A DNA stretch of 64,000 bases from Sporobacter termitidis DSM 10068 (GTDB lineage: Bacteria; Bacillota; Clostridia; Oscillospirales; Oscillospiraceae), in the NCBI RefSeq assembly GCF_900130065.1, contig NZ_FQXV01000001.1, positions 686,800 to 750,799 of the forward strand. Direction: 5' to 3'. The position numbers were made by a program, and so were the translations under genes. Of this stretch, positions 1 through 8,569 are shown one piece after another (within the stretch, counting starts at the first letter, position 1; each line of letters starts with the position of its first letter). The notes beneath the pieces were generated by a model. It made no database searches and had not been told where the DNA came from. It was given only the letters and a program-made list of their open reading frames with translations.

Positions 1-2
1 GT

Positions 3-134
3 AATATTGCTTGTCGTGTTTCTATTGGTAAATCACCGATGGGTGCGTATCAAATAGATATTGTGGGAAAATATGATTCGGCGTGCACTGGACTGTCGCC
101 GCTACGGAAGCGCCAAAAGCAAGCGGAGGGATAA
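3..134 (+). CDS. Possible C-terminal end of an unidentified gene (partial)
   Basis: A frame is open from the left edge of the window for 43 codons and stops at TAA inside the ribosome binding region of the next gene. The residues do not match a family I recognise, and the last dozen are basic and low in complexity. The tight spacing to the following gene would fit an operon, but a chance open frame of this length is also possible. Confidence 0.25.
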   Translation, partial: NIACRVSIGKSPMGAYQIDIVGKYDSACTGLSPLRKRQKQAEG

Positions 135-137
135 AGA

Positions 138-503
138 GTGAATAACGAACGTGTATACAAAATGAAAATCTCCGACGTCTACCCCCTGTATATTCAAAAG
201 GCCCTGCGTAAGGGGCGCGTGAAAGCGGAAGTCGATGCCGTCATCCAATGGCTGACAGGCTACGATGAACAGGGATTGCAGTCTCAAATTAATAGAGAAG
301 CGGACTTTGAGACCTTCTTTGCCGAAGCCCCTCAAATCAATCCGAACGCGCCCAAAATCACCGGAGTCATCTGCGGAGTCCGCGTCGAGGAAATCGAAGA
401 CCCGCTGATGCAGAAGGTACGCTGGTTAGACAAGCTGGTGGACGAACTTGCAAAGGGTAAACCGATGGAGAAGGTTTTGAGAAGCATGCCGCCACATCAA
501 TAA
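138..503 (+). CDS. DUF2200 family protein
   Basis: A 121-residue soluble protein that matches DUF2200 across its length. It shows the N-terminal [18 protein letters not shown] stretch, a basic KGR segment, an [16 protein letters not shown] block and the [16 protein letters not shown] ending. The family is widespread in bacteria and has no established function; the length is typical. The upstream GGAGGG lies close to a GTG start. The gene ends just before a strong palindromic terminator shared with the convergent flavoprotein gene. The family call is firm; I propose no role. Confidence 0.85.
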   Translation: MNNERVYKMKISDVYPLYIQKALRKGRVKAEVDAVIQWLTGYDEQGLQSQINREADFETFFAEAPQINPNAPKITGVICGVRVEEIEDPLMQKVRWLDKLVDELAKGKPMEKVLRSMPPHQ

Positions 504-510
504 ACTGCAA

Positions 511-540
511 AACCCCGCAGCTTTAAAAGCTGCGGGGTTT
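511..540. terminator. Bidirectional intrinsic terminator
   Basis: A near-perfect 30-base inverted repeat with GC-rich arms (ACCCCGCAGC / GCTGCGGGGT) is flanked by A and T tracts. It lies between the convergent ends of the DUF2200 gene (+) and the glutamate-synthase-like gene (-), so it can serve both. Confidence 0.85.
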
Positions 541-566
541 CCTGCGATAGCATTATGCGGATAAAA

Positions 567-2159
567 TCAGCCTTTTAAAATATCCATGGCCGCCGCCCGG
601 TACGACTCCATAAGATAAGGGATCTTTGTAACCTTGGCACATTCCTCGGTAAGAGACATCAGCTCGTTTCTGCTAACAGCCGCAGTGCTGAAGCATCTTG
701 CGCCGGCCATAAACTGCTGCAGGCCTACCTTGATCTTGTCCGAATAGCTGTATATGCCGATGGCTCCGAGCGGTATCTTATCGATTTCGCTTGCCCCCAC
801 AAGGTCTTTGACCTTCTCATAGCAAACAAAGATTTCTTCCTTTGTGCTTCCGAAATCGCTGACGGTTTTGGGCAGCTCGCCGTCCTTCATCCACTGCTCT
901 ATGTTCTTTCCGACCATACCGGGTATCATAAGCGCCCTGCCCATGCAGACAGCCTTCGTGTACGGCGCGCCCAGCGCCAGAGCCTTGAACACACCGTCTT
1001 CCGAGCTGAAGCCTCCGGCAAAAGCCATGTCAGGCACTCTTTCGCCGCTATTATTCAAAATATCGGCAAATTCATAAGCGGCCGAGTGCAGGTAAATCGG
1101 AGGCATGCCCCATTCTTCCATCATTCGCCACGGGCTCATTCCGGTTCCTCCGGAAGCGCCGTCTATGGTAAGAAGGTCAATTTTTGCCTTAGAAGACCAT
1201 TTTATGGCCATGGCAAGCTCGCGAAGCCCATATGCCCCTGTTTTAAGGGTCACCCTCTTAAAGCCCAAGGCTCTGAGGCGTGCGACCTCCTTCATGAAGC
1301 CCTCTTCGTCAACAAAGCCAAGGCGGCTGTGCCTTTCGAATTCCTTAATGGCTCCGTCTTTAAATGCGGCCTGATTAATAGGGTCTGACGGGTCGGGAGT
1401 AATTATATAGCCTCTTTTTTGGAGCTCAAGCGCCCGCTCTAAGCTCGAAACCTTGATTTCGCCGCCGATACATTTAGCGCCCTGTCCCCATTTGAGCTCT
1501 ATTGTTTCAATTCCGTGCTTGTCGATTATGTATTCGGCAACACCGAGTCTGGTGTCCTCAACATTCATCTGGATCAGAATTTCTCCGAGACCTCTATGAT
1601 ATTTACGGTAAGCGGCAATGCGCCTGTCCATGTCGGGCGCTTGCATAACCTTGCCGTCCTTGCTCAAAACAAGCTCGGGGTCGATGCCGCACACGTTTTC
1701 CCCGCAGACTATGGTAACACCTGAAATTGCCGCGCCGACGGCAAAATGCTCCCAGTTTTTCCTGGCGATTTCGGTGGAGCCGAGCGCTCCCGTGAATATC
1801 GGAACGCTCATTTTGACCTTCTTGTCCCAGCCGTATTCACATTCCGTGGAAACGTTCGGGAAAAGCGCGGTGTCGGAATCGCCCCTGACGCCTTCGGGAA
1901 GACCCTTCGCGCCCAGCGCATAGCCATGGATGTTGAGGTGGGAATAGTCAACGGGGTAGTTTTTGTCGCCGCCTGCCGTAATGTCTCCAAACGGGCCCGG
2001 GTAAATCAGTTCTCTTCCCCTAAAGGCGGATTTGAAGACCTCGCAGTTTCCCTTGCAGCCGTCCAGACACCTTGAGCATAGCCCGCTTGACGGTACAATG
2101 CTCCTAGAGCGGTTGGCTGTCCTAGTGGCGTCGTTGCCATTAGGCTGTTGCAGATTCAT
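567..2159 (-). CDS. FMN-binding glutamate synthase-like protein (GltB central/FMN domain)
   Basis: A 530-residue protein made of the glutamate synthase FMN-binding domain without the amidotransferase or GXGXG domains. Conserved pieces include VTLKTGAYGLRELAMAI, IDGASGGTGMSP and the AVCMGRALMIPGM region, as in stand-alone archaeal-type GltB2 proteins. Such proteins are thought to act as FMN oxidoreductases; whether this one makes glutamate is unknown. The N-terminus has four closely spaced cysteines (C28, C31, C35, C39), possibly a metal or Fe-S site, while the usual adjacent ferredoxin and NADPH subunits are absent. The ATG at 2159 has an AGGAGG ribosome binding site. It is transcribed alone, toward a shared terminator. 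Confidence 0.85.
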   Translation of the reverse strand: MNLQQPNGNDATRTANRSRSIVPSSGLCSRCLDGCKGNCEVFKSAFRGRELIYPGPFGDITAGGDKNYPVDYSHLNIHGYALGAKGLPEGVRGDSDTALFPNVSTECEYGWDKKVKMSVPIFTGALGSTEIARKNWEHFAVGAAISGVTIVCGENVCGIDPELVLSKDGKVMQAPDMDRRIAAYRKYHRGLGEILIQMNVEDTRLGVAEYIIDKHGIETIELKWGQGAKCIGGEIKVSSLERALELQKRGYIITPDPSDPINQAAFKDGAIKEFERHSRLGFVDEEGFMKEVARLRALGFKRVTLKTGAYGLRELAMAIKWSSKAKIDLLTIDGASGGTGMSPWRMMEEWGMPPIYLHSAAYEFADILNNSGERVPDMAFAGGFSSEDGVFKALALGAPYTKAVCMGRALMIPGMVGKNIEQWMKDGELPKTVSDFGSTKEEIFVCYEKVKDLVGASEIDKIPLGAIGIYSYSDKIKVGLQQFMAGARCFSTAAVSRNELMSLTEECAKVTKIPYLMESYRAAAMDILKG

Positions 2160-2484
2160 TTTTAGCCTCCTGATTTCTTACGCACGCCGTTGTACGTATA
2201 ATATCAATTCCCGAAAATCGCAGGGTACCGGAGGCACGGTTCTTGCTATTTTCGGGAACTGTCAGGCACATTATATACGAAAGCGATATGCCTGTAAACA
2301 ACATTCGACAAATTGCGCTTCAATGACGATAAGCAGCACGATAAAAAAATATCTTCTGGCGCCGAGATAAAATACCCTATCCAGTAACTTGAAACTCAAT
2401 ACCAAAAACGATATAATGACGCATTACTGAAGCTGTACGGCATATTGACGAAAAAATATGCCGTACGGCACTTGACATGATGGA
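2160..2484. other. Intergenic region between divergent genes
   Basis: This 325-base gap separates the flavoprotein gene (-) from the methyltransferase gene (+) and must hold both promoters. It is AT-rich on the methyltransferase side. Apart from the inverted repeat at 2435-2466 I found no RNA gene, repeat or convincing coding frame. Confidence 0.5.
2435..2466. promoter_or_regulatory. Perfect inverted repeat upstream of the methyltransferase gene
   Basis: Two perfect 12-base arms, GTACGGCATATT and AATATGCCGTAC, are separated by 8 bases and end 18 bases before the methyltransferase start. The position suits an operator or a 5' leader hairpin. There is no T tract directly after it, so a simple terminator is unlikely. 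Confidence 0.5.
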
Positions 2485-3081
2485 GTGGTAATAATGGGAA
2501 ATACGGATAAGTTTGAAATGATAGCCGATATATATGACACGCCCGAAAGGCGGCAAATCGCAAAGATATCAGCAGATGCCATTCGCGAATGTTTAGTTGA
2601 CGCGCAAAGTAAGACTGCCATTGATTTCGGGTGCGGCACCGGTCTTGTCGGCCTGAATCTGCTGAATGATTTTAAATCAATATTGTTTCTGGATACATCA
2701 CAAAACATGATTCATCAAATAAAGCTGAAAAAACCGAATGCAGATACGCTGTGCTTTGATTTCGAAAAAGACAGCTTGTCTGATTTGCATACCGATTATA
2801 TTTTTATGGCTCAGGTTCTGCTTCACATTCGTGATTTTAAGTCAGTTTTACTCAAGCTATATGATGTTTTGAATCCGGGAGGACACTTAATAATTACTGA
2901 TTTCAATAAAAATGACGAAGTAGTTTCAGATATGGTTCACAGTGGCTTTGATCAAAAAGCGCTGGCTGATATTATGCTGAATATAGGATACAAGAGTATT
3001 CAATCCAAAACGCTCTATCAGGGCAGAAAAATATTCATGGGTCATGACGCATCTCTATTTATACTCGATTCACAAAAATAG
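2485..3081 (+). CDS. Class I SAM-dependent methyltransferase
   Basis: A 198-residue cytoplasmic protein with a Rossmann-type methyltransferase fold. The SAM-binding glycine motif IDFGCGTGLVGL lies near residues 43-54, the acidic motif II LFLDTS around 68, and the post-motif DYIFMAQVLLHIRD and LNPGGHLIITDF segments follow, as in UbiE/Methyltransf_11 proteins. The substrate cannot be read from sequence. The ATG at 2485 is preceded by ATGGAGTGG, a modest ribosome binding site. The gene is monocistronic, with an inverted repeat upstream and a terminator downstream. Its AT content is higher than that of most of the window. Confidence 0.82.
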   Translation: MVIMGNTDKFEMIADIYDTPERRQIAKISADAIRECLVDAQSKTAIDFGCGTGLVGLNLLNDFKSILFLDTSQNMIHQIKLKKPNADTLCFDFEKDSLSDLHTDYIFMAQVLLHIRDFKSVLLKLYDVLNPGGHLIITDFNKNDEVVSDMVHSGFDQKALADIMLNIGYKSIQSKTLYQGRKIFMGHDASLFILDSQK

Positions 3082-3137
3082 CTATTCAGTTTCTTAAGCG
3101 ATGTATATATGTAGCGAATTTGAAATAAAAAGTAAGC

Positions 3138-3168
3138 AAAAATCGAGGCATTTTTTGCCTCGATTTTT
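3138..3168 (+). terminator. Intrinsic terminator after the methyltransferase gene
   Basis: The 13-base arms AAAAATCGAGGCA and TGCCTCGATTTTT flank a short T-rich loop. The 3' arm ends in a T tract. Confidence 0.85.
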
Positions 3169-3244
3169 AGCGGCATTTTAAGATGATACGTCTATGATTT
3201 TGGACTATTTTTTACTTATCCCGACGTTAAAAATTTTTAACCGT

Positions 3245-3271
3245 TGTAACGAAAGCCCATTTTTTCGGATA
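3245..3271 (+). promoter_or_regulatory. Candidate ECF-type promoter
   Basis: TGTAAC (3245-3250) and CGGATA (3266-3271) are 15 bases apart and lie about 30 bases before the ECF sigma gene. This resembles the AAC...CGT-like pattern of ECF promoters and suggests autoregulation. It is an inference from motif and position only. Confidence 0.45.
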
Positions 3272-3299
3272 TATAAGCGGAGGCCAAGGAGGTGAAATA

Positions 3300-3779
3300 G
3301 TGAGTGGTTACGACATCGAGCAAATTTACAAAGAATACGCACAAAGCGTATATAAATACTTGCTTAGTCTCACACATGACAGTAATGTATCGGAAGAACT
3401 CACACAAGAAACGTTCTATCGTGCCATAGGCTCAATAAAAAACTATAACGGAACATGCAAAATGTCGGTTTGGTTATGTCAAGTAGCAAAGCATGTATGG
3501 TATCAGGAGCTTCATAGGATGAACAAACGACAAACGACAGAGCTGACTGACGATATACCCGCGCAGGAGACGCTGGAGATGAATTTCATACTTAAAAGCG
3601 AAAAAGCTGCCTTGTATAAGGCCATTCACGCGCTGAACCAGCCCATGCGGGAGGTTATTCATATGCGCTTAACCGGAGAATTTTCATTTGCTGAAATCGG
3701 CGAAATCCTCGGTAAAAGTGAGAATTGGGCGCGAACAACCTTTTATCGCGCAAAGCAAAAAATTATGGAGGCGTTATAA
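3300..3779 (+). CDS. ECF-family RNA polymerase sigma factor
   Basis: A 159-residue sigma-70 family protein of ECF size. Region 2 spans roughly residues 8-75, with EELTQETFYRAIGSI matching the region 2.2/2.3 pattern. Region 4 covers about 105-155, with the helix-turn-helix FSFAEIGEILGKSENWARTT. The start is GTG at 3300, chosen because AAGGAGGTG lies 6 bases upstream. It is followed three bases later by a zinc-finger anti-sigma gene, the usual arrangement for a membrane-sensed envelope or antimicrobial stress switch. The signal is unknown. Confidence 0.92.
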   Translation: MSGYDIEQIYKEYAQSVYKYLLSLTHDSNVSEELTQETFYRAIGSIKNYNGTCKMSVWLCQVAKHVWYQELHRMNKRQTTELTDDIPAQETLEMNFILKSEKAALYKAIHALNQPMREVIHMRLTGEFSFAEIGEILGKSENWARTTFYRAKQKIMEAL

Positions 3780-3782
3780 TTA

Positions 3783-4397
3783 ATGCAGTGTTATATTGTA
3801 AAAGATCTTCTTCCAGGCTATGTTGACGGATTGATCAGCGCGGAAACAGAAAAAGATGTGAACGACCATCTGCGCGACTGCAGCGATTGCCGATTAATCT
3901 ATGAACAGATGAAAGCCCCGATGGATCAGACGCCGTTTAAAGCTGACGTAAAGGAGATCAACTTTCTTAAAAGAATAAAGTCAAGAACGATCAGGAGCAT
4001 TTCAATCGGATGTATTGCGATCATTATCGTATTTGGAATTCTGGCCTGGATTTTCGCTATCGGTACGCCGGCAAGCTCAAGCGATATAGCAGTCTATACA
4101 AATCCCCTCAGTCAGGCGGGGGTGATCACGCTTGAGCTTACCAACGGCAAAGCCCTGAATGTAAAAGCCGAGTTCACCTATGGTGAAAATGCGGGCGGCT
4201 CTAAGGTCGCGACAGGCTTCATTCTTAAGCCATATGCTATTCAGCCCTCTAAATTTCTGTTTGAAGCCGATAATTACACAACCGGATTCGATTATGCTGA
4301 AGAACCCCATGCGGCCGATTTTACCGTTACCATTCGCTGCAAAGACAAAGACGTCGTTTATTCTGTGACGGATGAAGGCCTTTTGATTCCGCAATAG
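3783..4397 (+). CDS. Membrane anti-sigma factor with zinc-finger domain
   Basis: A 204-residue protein with an N-terminal cytoplasmic anti-sigma zinc finger (C3 and H29-x3-C33-x2-C36), one transmembrane helix around residues 71-93 and a roughly 110-residue extracytoplasmic domain of unknown fold. The topology indicates that it holds the adjacent ECF sigma factor at the membrane and releases it on an outside signal. It starts three bases after the sigma stop and ends before a terminator, so the two genes form a closed two-gene unit. The outer domain is not one I can name. Confidence 0.88.
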   Translation: MQCYIVKDLLPGYVDGLISAETEKDVNDHLRDCSDCRLIYEQMKAPMDQTPFKADVKEINFLKRIKSRTIRSISIGCIAIIIVFGILAWIFAIGTPASSSDIAVYTNPLSQAGVITLELTNGKALNVKAEFTYGENAGGSKVATGFILKPYAIQPSKFLFEADNYTTGFDYAEEPHAADFTVTIRCKDKDVVYSVTDEGLLIPQ

Positions 4398-4420
4398 ACA
4401 AGAGATTACCTTTCAAAATC

Positions 4421-4460
4421 AGCGGGTGTATTTTCTAATGAAGATACACCCGCCTTTTTT
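4421..4460 (+). terminator. Intrinsic terminator after the sigma/anti-sigma operon
   Basis: Arms GCGGGTGTA and TACACCCGC, extended by a few imperfect pairs, are followed by a run of T residues. Confidence 0.88.
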
Positions 4461-4648
4461 AAGATGACCTGCCGAAATTGACTGCTGAAACCAGCGTTGA
4501 GCAGTAAAAATGAAGAGTTGTGTTTAGAAACAATGACTCTTCACTTTCACTGTATTAGCTACTTATTTTGTTATATAATAATCAATATAATCAATAATTT
4601 CTTTTTTATCAGCATCTGCTATAGTCCTATTTCGAATTGTATAGTTAA

Positions 4649-5041
4649 TCATATCCCGCTTTTTTGGCCGCCACCTATGTCATAAATAAGTTTATCTCCT
4701 ATCTGGCCCCGCATATTAAGCACCTCTCTTTTCCGTATATCGATGGTGTAATTAATGCCTATAGGATCAACAACGACTAAATTATTGTTTTCATTAAGCC
4801 TCATTATACCATAATATGTATCCTGCTTTATAATATCATTTATTCTCCAAATAATCGCTGCTTTTTCGTTAAACGCGTAAATATTATTGAATGGCTGCTG
4901 TATTACCCTTGTCGCCATGGAATTATATAAACGTACTATCAGAAGATTATCATATAAAATAACATTGTCTATTTCAGAATCCAGGTTAATCTGTTTATTG
5001 TTAATCTCCAGAATATTGTTATGTTTTTTGTATTCCAGCAT
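4649..5041 (-). CDS. Small beta-rich protein of unknown function (paralog 1)
   Basis: A 130-residue protein with no signal peptide or membrane segment and a strand-rich pattern. It is clearly paralogous to the gene at 15191-15535: both share ILEINNK, NVILYD-like, QPFNNIYAFN and DTYYG/NTYYG blocks at the same spacing. The C-terminus is about 15 residues longer than the paralog. I do not recognise a named family. Because the paralog sits directly upstream of an Imm70 gene, an immunity-type or contact-toxin-related role is possible but unproven. Ribosome binding site GGGGAG precedes the ATG at 5041. An operator/promoter matching the one at the paralog lies upstream. Confidence 0.7.
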   Translation of the reverse strand: MLEYKKHNNILEINNKQINLDSEIDNVILYDNLLIVRLYNSMATRVIQQPFNNIYAFNEKAAIIWRINDIIKQDTYYGIMRLNENNNLVVVDPIGINYTIDIRKREVLNMRGQIGDKLIYDIGGGQKSGI

Positions 5042-5084
5042 TATTTGCTCCCCTTCTATTTATCCACATTGATTGATTGGTTTG

Positions 5085-5128
5085 ATTGTTACATTTTTAC
5101 AATTATTTTTCAATTGTACCCCGGTACA
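5085..5128 (-). promoter_or_regulatory. Promoter with palindromic operator (paralog 1)
   Basis: On the minus strand a -35 TTGAAA (5108-5113) and -10 AACAAT (5085-5090) are 17 bases apart. One base upstream of the -35 lies a dyad TGTAC-N4-GTACA (5115-5128). The same three parts with identical spacing occur at 15570-15613 before the paralogous gene. Confidence 0.65.
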
Positions 5129-5210
5129 GTTTTTTATATAAAAAAGGGCCGGTACCATAAAAATCTTTTAAAATTGTCTGACTTTAGTTTCTTGAACACG
5201 AACAATTGAG

Positions 5211-5486
5211 GTGTATGTGATAGCTGATTTGATAATTGATGAAAATATGTATGGCCACGCTTCGGGAAAGAACAAATCAATCCCGGTTCATATAGAGCAT
5301 TATTTTTTTAAGGAAAACGGATCAATTTTCCCGCCGCACTGGCATGAACAGTTTATGCTGATGTATGTCAAACAGGGCGTACTGCTGCTGCTTGGAAACC
5401 AACCCGATTTGCAGGTTTTGTCTTTCATATTGAAATTTTTCAATATATATGATATGCTCCCACATAATGGCATGTATCCGTATTAA
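5211..5486 (+). pseudogene. Remnant of an AraC-type regulator (cupin half only)
   Basis: The frame encodes about 60 residues resembling the N-terminal cupin of AraC-family regulators (FPPHWHEQFMLMYVKQG), then about 30 unrelated residues and a stop. The rest of the cupin and the whole helix-turn-helix domain, normally another 200 residues, are missing. The apparent GTG start overlaps the GAGGTG that would be its ribosome binding site. It looks like a decayed regulator left in front of the transporter operon that begins 23 bases downstream. Confidence 0.6.
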
Positions 5487-5509
5487 ATGAAAAAGGAGTC
5501 ACACATAAT

Positions 5510-6751
5510 TTGATGAAACTAAAAAGAGTTGCCGCTTTATTACTTGCGCTGATCTTAGGCTTTACGTTATTTATTTCCGGCTGCGGCAGAAATGCGGCGC
5601 CGCCTCAGAACCAGAAGGGCTTTGACGCCGTTGTCAGCGCGGCAAAGGGCACCACCGTCAATTTTTATTCCTGGGGCGGAGACGAAAAAATCAACAAGTG
5701 GATCGACACGGTACTGGCTAAAAACGTTAAAGACAATTATGGCATCACTTTAAAACGCATACCGATGGACGACACCCAAACCGCAATCACCAAGCTGATG
5801 GACGAGAAGCAATCGGGCGTGGACAAGGGCTCGATCGACATGCTCTGGGTCAATGGCGAAAACTTCTATACAGCCAAGGAAAACGGCCTGTTTTACGGCC
5901 CGTTTACGGCCGAGCTTCCCAACTTTCAGAAATACATAGACCAGGATTCGGATGATATAAAATATGATTTCGGCGTTACCGTCGATGGTATGGAAGCGCC
6001 GTATGCCAAGGCCCAGTTCGTATTTATCAATGATTCTTCCGTTACCCCGGAAACGCCGAAAAACGCCCAGGAGCTCTTGGAGTATGCCAAAAAATATAAG
6101 GGCAAGGTGACTTATCCCGCGCCGCCTGATTTCACCGGCAGCGTATTTGTCCGCCAGATCATCTATGATGTCGTGGGTTATGACAAAGTCAATGCCGCCG
6201 GAACGGATAAAGAAAAAATTAAAGCGGCCATCCAGCCGGCTATGGATTATTTAAAGGAGCTCAAGCCCTACTTATGGAAAGAGGGCAAAACCTATCCGGC
6301 TTCCAGCGGACAGCTGGATAATATGTTTGCCGACGGCGAGGTTGTAATGGATATGAATTATGATCCCAACACCGTGGCCGCGATGATCGACAAAGGTACG
6401 GTAAAGGATACGGCCCGGGATTTTATCTTTGACAAAGGCATGATCGGAAACACCAGCTTTCTTGCGATCCCCGCCAATGCGCCCAATAAGGAAGGGGCCA
6501 TGGCCGTTATTAACGCCATTTTGACGCCGGAGCTGCAGGCTTCCAAATATGACCCGTCGAACTGGGGCGCGCTGCCTGTCCTGGATAATAACAAGCTCAG
6601 CGACAGTGAAAAACAGCTATTTGACAAAATCCCGCTGGGTAAAGGCGTTATTCCCCAATCGACGCTGTTAAGCAAGCGCCAGCCGGAATTGCCCGCCAGT
6701 GTCGTGCCGATCATCGAGGAGATCTGGCAGTCCGAAATACCGAACAAATAA
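5510..6751 (+). CDS. ABC transporter substrate-binding lipoprotein, YnjB-like
   Basis: A 413-residue binding protein. It has a lipoprotein signal ending in the lipobox ISGC (about residues 23-26), then a periplasmic-binding fold with FYSWGGDEKINKWID near the start and a C-terminal ILTPELQASKYDPSNWGALPVLD region typical of the YnjB branch. It heads an operon with two permeases, an ATPase and a nucleoside hydrolase. The ligand of YnjB-type systems is not established; the hydrolase suggests a nucleoside or related N-glycoside here. The ATG at 5513 is an alternative to 5510. Confidence 0.87.
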   Translation: MMKLKRVAALLLALILGFTLFISGCGRNAAPPQNQKGFDAVVSAAKGTTVNFYSWGGDEKINKWIDTVLAKNVKDNYGITLKRIPMDDTQTAITKLMDEKQSGVDKGSIDMLWVNGENFYTAKENGLFYGPFTAELPNFQKYIDQDSDDIKYDFGVTVDGMEAPYAKAQFVFINDSSVTPETPKNAQELLEYAKKYKGKVTYPAPPDFTGSVFVRQIIYDVVGYDKVNAAGTDKEKIKAAIQPAMDYLKELKPYLWKEGKTYPASSGQLDNMFADGEVVMDMNYDPNTVAAMIDKGTVKDTARDFIFDKGMIGNTSFLAIPANAPNKEGAMAVINAILTPELQASKYDPSNWGALPVLDNNKLSDSEKQLFDKIPLGKGVIPQSTLLSKRQPELPASVVPIIEEIWQSEIPNK

Positions 6752-6760
6752 ATATCTTTA

Positions 6761-6816
6761 GGGGATACCCTGCCAGCCCGTCGGACCGTTTCTTTTCGTG
6801 TTGGCAGGGTTTCCCC
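6761..6816 (+). promoter_or_regulatory. Intercistronic hairpin after the binding-protein gene
   Basis: Imperfect 17-base arms (GGGGATACCCTGCCAGC and GTTGGCAGGGTTTCCCC) flank a 22-base loop between the binding protein and the first permease. No long T run follows. Such hairpins often stabilise the binding-protein mRNA or attenuate downstream expression; that role is inferred. Confidence 0.6.
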
Positions 6817-6834
6817 TCAAATAAAGGATTTAGA

Positions 6835-7713
6835 ATGAGCTATTCCAAATTGAAAATATGCCTGATGCTTCTCCCCTTGAGCATTCTTATGGCCGTCTTC
6901 TTTATCGGCCTTATAAACGGCGTGATGGAGAGCTTTGGGGTTTTCCCGGCAGCCGGGCTGACGAAACTGACATTTTCTTATTATCAGGAGGTTTTTCAGG
7001 ACAGCGGTCTTACCGCTTCCCTGCTGCTCAGCCTGTATATCTCCCTGACCGCCTCGGTTTTTGCCGTTGCGGCCGGGGTCCTTGTCAGCACGGCGGCGAC
7101 AGTCGGCGGCTTGGCCAGGAGTAAATTTTTTCAGATCGTCAAGCTCCCGGTGATTGTCCCGCATACTGTCTGCGCGCTGCTGATGCTGAATCTGTTTTCC
7201 CAAAGCGGTTTGCTGGCGAGAATCGCGTTTCAAATAGGTTTAATTCAGAACCAGGAAGAATTTTTATCCATTATGTTCGACAAAAATTCCTTCGGTATTA
7301 TCCTGGCTTATTTGTGGAAAGAGATTCCTTTCGTCATATTGGTCGTCGTCACTGTTATGGCCAATATCAACGGGTCCCTTGGCGAGGCGGCGCAAAATCT
7401 GGGCGCGTCCAAATGGAAGGTTTTCATAAATGTCACCCTCCCCCTCTGCCTGCCTTCTATAGCGACTTCATTTATTATAATTTTTGCCTATTCCTTTGGG
7501 GCATATGAGTTGCCGTTTTTGTTAGGCGCCACCCAGCCGAAAGCTCTGCCGGTCCAGGCTTATGTGGAATATATATATCCCGATCTGGCGCACCGGCCGT
7601 ACGCGATGGTACTGAACAGCATCATGATCGTTTTTACAGTTTTTATATCTTATTTCTATTACAGGCTGGAGAGCAGGCTTAAAAGGACGGGGGGCAAGAA
7701 TGAACCGGCTTAA
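6835..7713 (+). CDS. ABC transporter permease (first of pair)
   Basis: A 292-residue integral membrane protein with about six hydrophobic segments. It carries the inner-membrane-component EAA loop EAAQNLGASKWKVFINVTLP (around residues 184-203), which docks on the ATPase. It belongs with the binding protein at 5510 and the second permease, whose start it overlaps by 14 bases. As a CUT1/YnjC-like permease it would form half of the channel. The ATG at 6835 lies after AAAGGATT. Confidence 0.87.
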   Translation: MSYSKLKICLMLLPLSILMAVFFIGLINGVMESFGVFPAAGLTKLTFSYYQEVFQDSGLTASLLLSLYISLTASVFAVAAGVLVSTAATVGGLARSKFFQIVKLPVIVPHTVCALLMLNLFSQSGLLARIAFQIGLIQNQEEFLSIMFDKNSFGIILAYLWKEIPFVILVVVTVMANINGSLGEAAQNLGASKWKVFINVTLPLCLPSIATSFIIIFAYSFGAYELPFLLGATQPKALPVQAYVEYIYPDLAHRPYAMVLNSIMIVFTVFISYFYYRLESRLKRTGGKNEPA

Positions 7714-8557
7714 AGCTGATAAATCTGCGTTCGTTCCGACAAAAACAGGAAAAAAAAGGCATCGATTATCCCGGGCCTTGATCTGTTTGAGTTATTTTTT
7801 AGTCCTGTTTCCGCTGTTGATTTTATTTGTCTGGAGCTTTACCGGCAGGTGGTCCTGGCCGCATCTACTGCCGGAAACGTTTTCCGCCAGGGCTCTGGGC
7901 GAATTGTTCGGCGGATATTCCGGGGCCGTTCAGGTATTGCTTTCGAGTATCCTGCTGTCCACGGCCGTGGCCCTTATCGCCATTGCGGTCAGCGTCCCTG
8001 CCGCCAGAGCGATCGTCCTGACAGCTTTTTGGGGAAAGGACTTCCTGAAATTTATCGTCCTCCTGCCGGTGATCGTTCCGGCCACAGCGTTTGCCATGGG
8101 CGTACATATGCTTTTTATAAGAGTTGGCTTAAGCGACACCGTCGTCGGGGTCATCCTCATTCATATCATTTTGTGCCTGCCGTATACGGTCAGGATAATG
8201 TCCGAGGTGACGGCGGCCACAGGAGACAGGCTGGAGGCGCAGGCGCGGGTATTGGGGGCGTCGCCGAAGAAAACCCTTATCAGTATTACCTTCCCGCTGG
8301 CCATGCCCGGCATCATTTCCGCTTTTTGCATGGCGTTTATCGTCTCTTTCAGCCAATATTTCGTGACCCTGTTGATCGGCGGGGGGACTGTCACAACCTA
8401 TGCAATGTTTATGTTCCCGTATATCCAAAGCGGAGACAGGACCATTGCGGCGGCCTACAGCCTCTTGTTTGTTCTATCAACGCTGCTGGTGTTTATCGTG
8501 CTTGAGCGCCGGATAAAGAAATACTACAATATCGAAGATGTATTTTTCTTCAGTTGA
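7700..8557 (+). CDS. ABC transporter permease (second of pair)
   Basis: A 285-residue membrane protein with an N-terminal basic cytoplasmic tail, about six membrane segments and an EAA-like loop (EAQARVLGASPKKTLISITF, near residues 175-194). It overlaps the preceding permease by 14 bases and is followed 12 bases later by the ATPase. The two permeases are homologous but distinct, consistent with a heterodimeric channel. Confidence 0.87.
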   Translation: MNRLKADKSAFVPTKTGKKRHRLSRALICLSYFLVLFPLLILFVWSFTGRWSWPHLLPETFSARALGELFGGYSGAVQVLLSSILLSTAVALIAIAVSVPAARAIVLTAFWGKDFLKFIVLLPVIVPATAFAMGVHMLFIRVGLSDTVVGVILIHIILCLPYTVRIMSEVTAATGDRLEAQARVLGASPKKTLISITFPLAMPGIISAFCMAFIVSFSQYFVTLLIGGGTVTTYAMFMFPYIQSGDRTIAAAYSLLFVLSTLLVFIVLERRIKKYYNIEDVFFFS

Positions 8558-8569
8558 ATTGAGGGCAGA

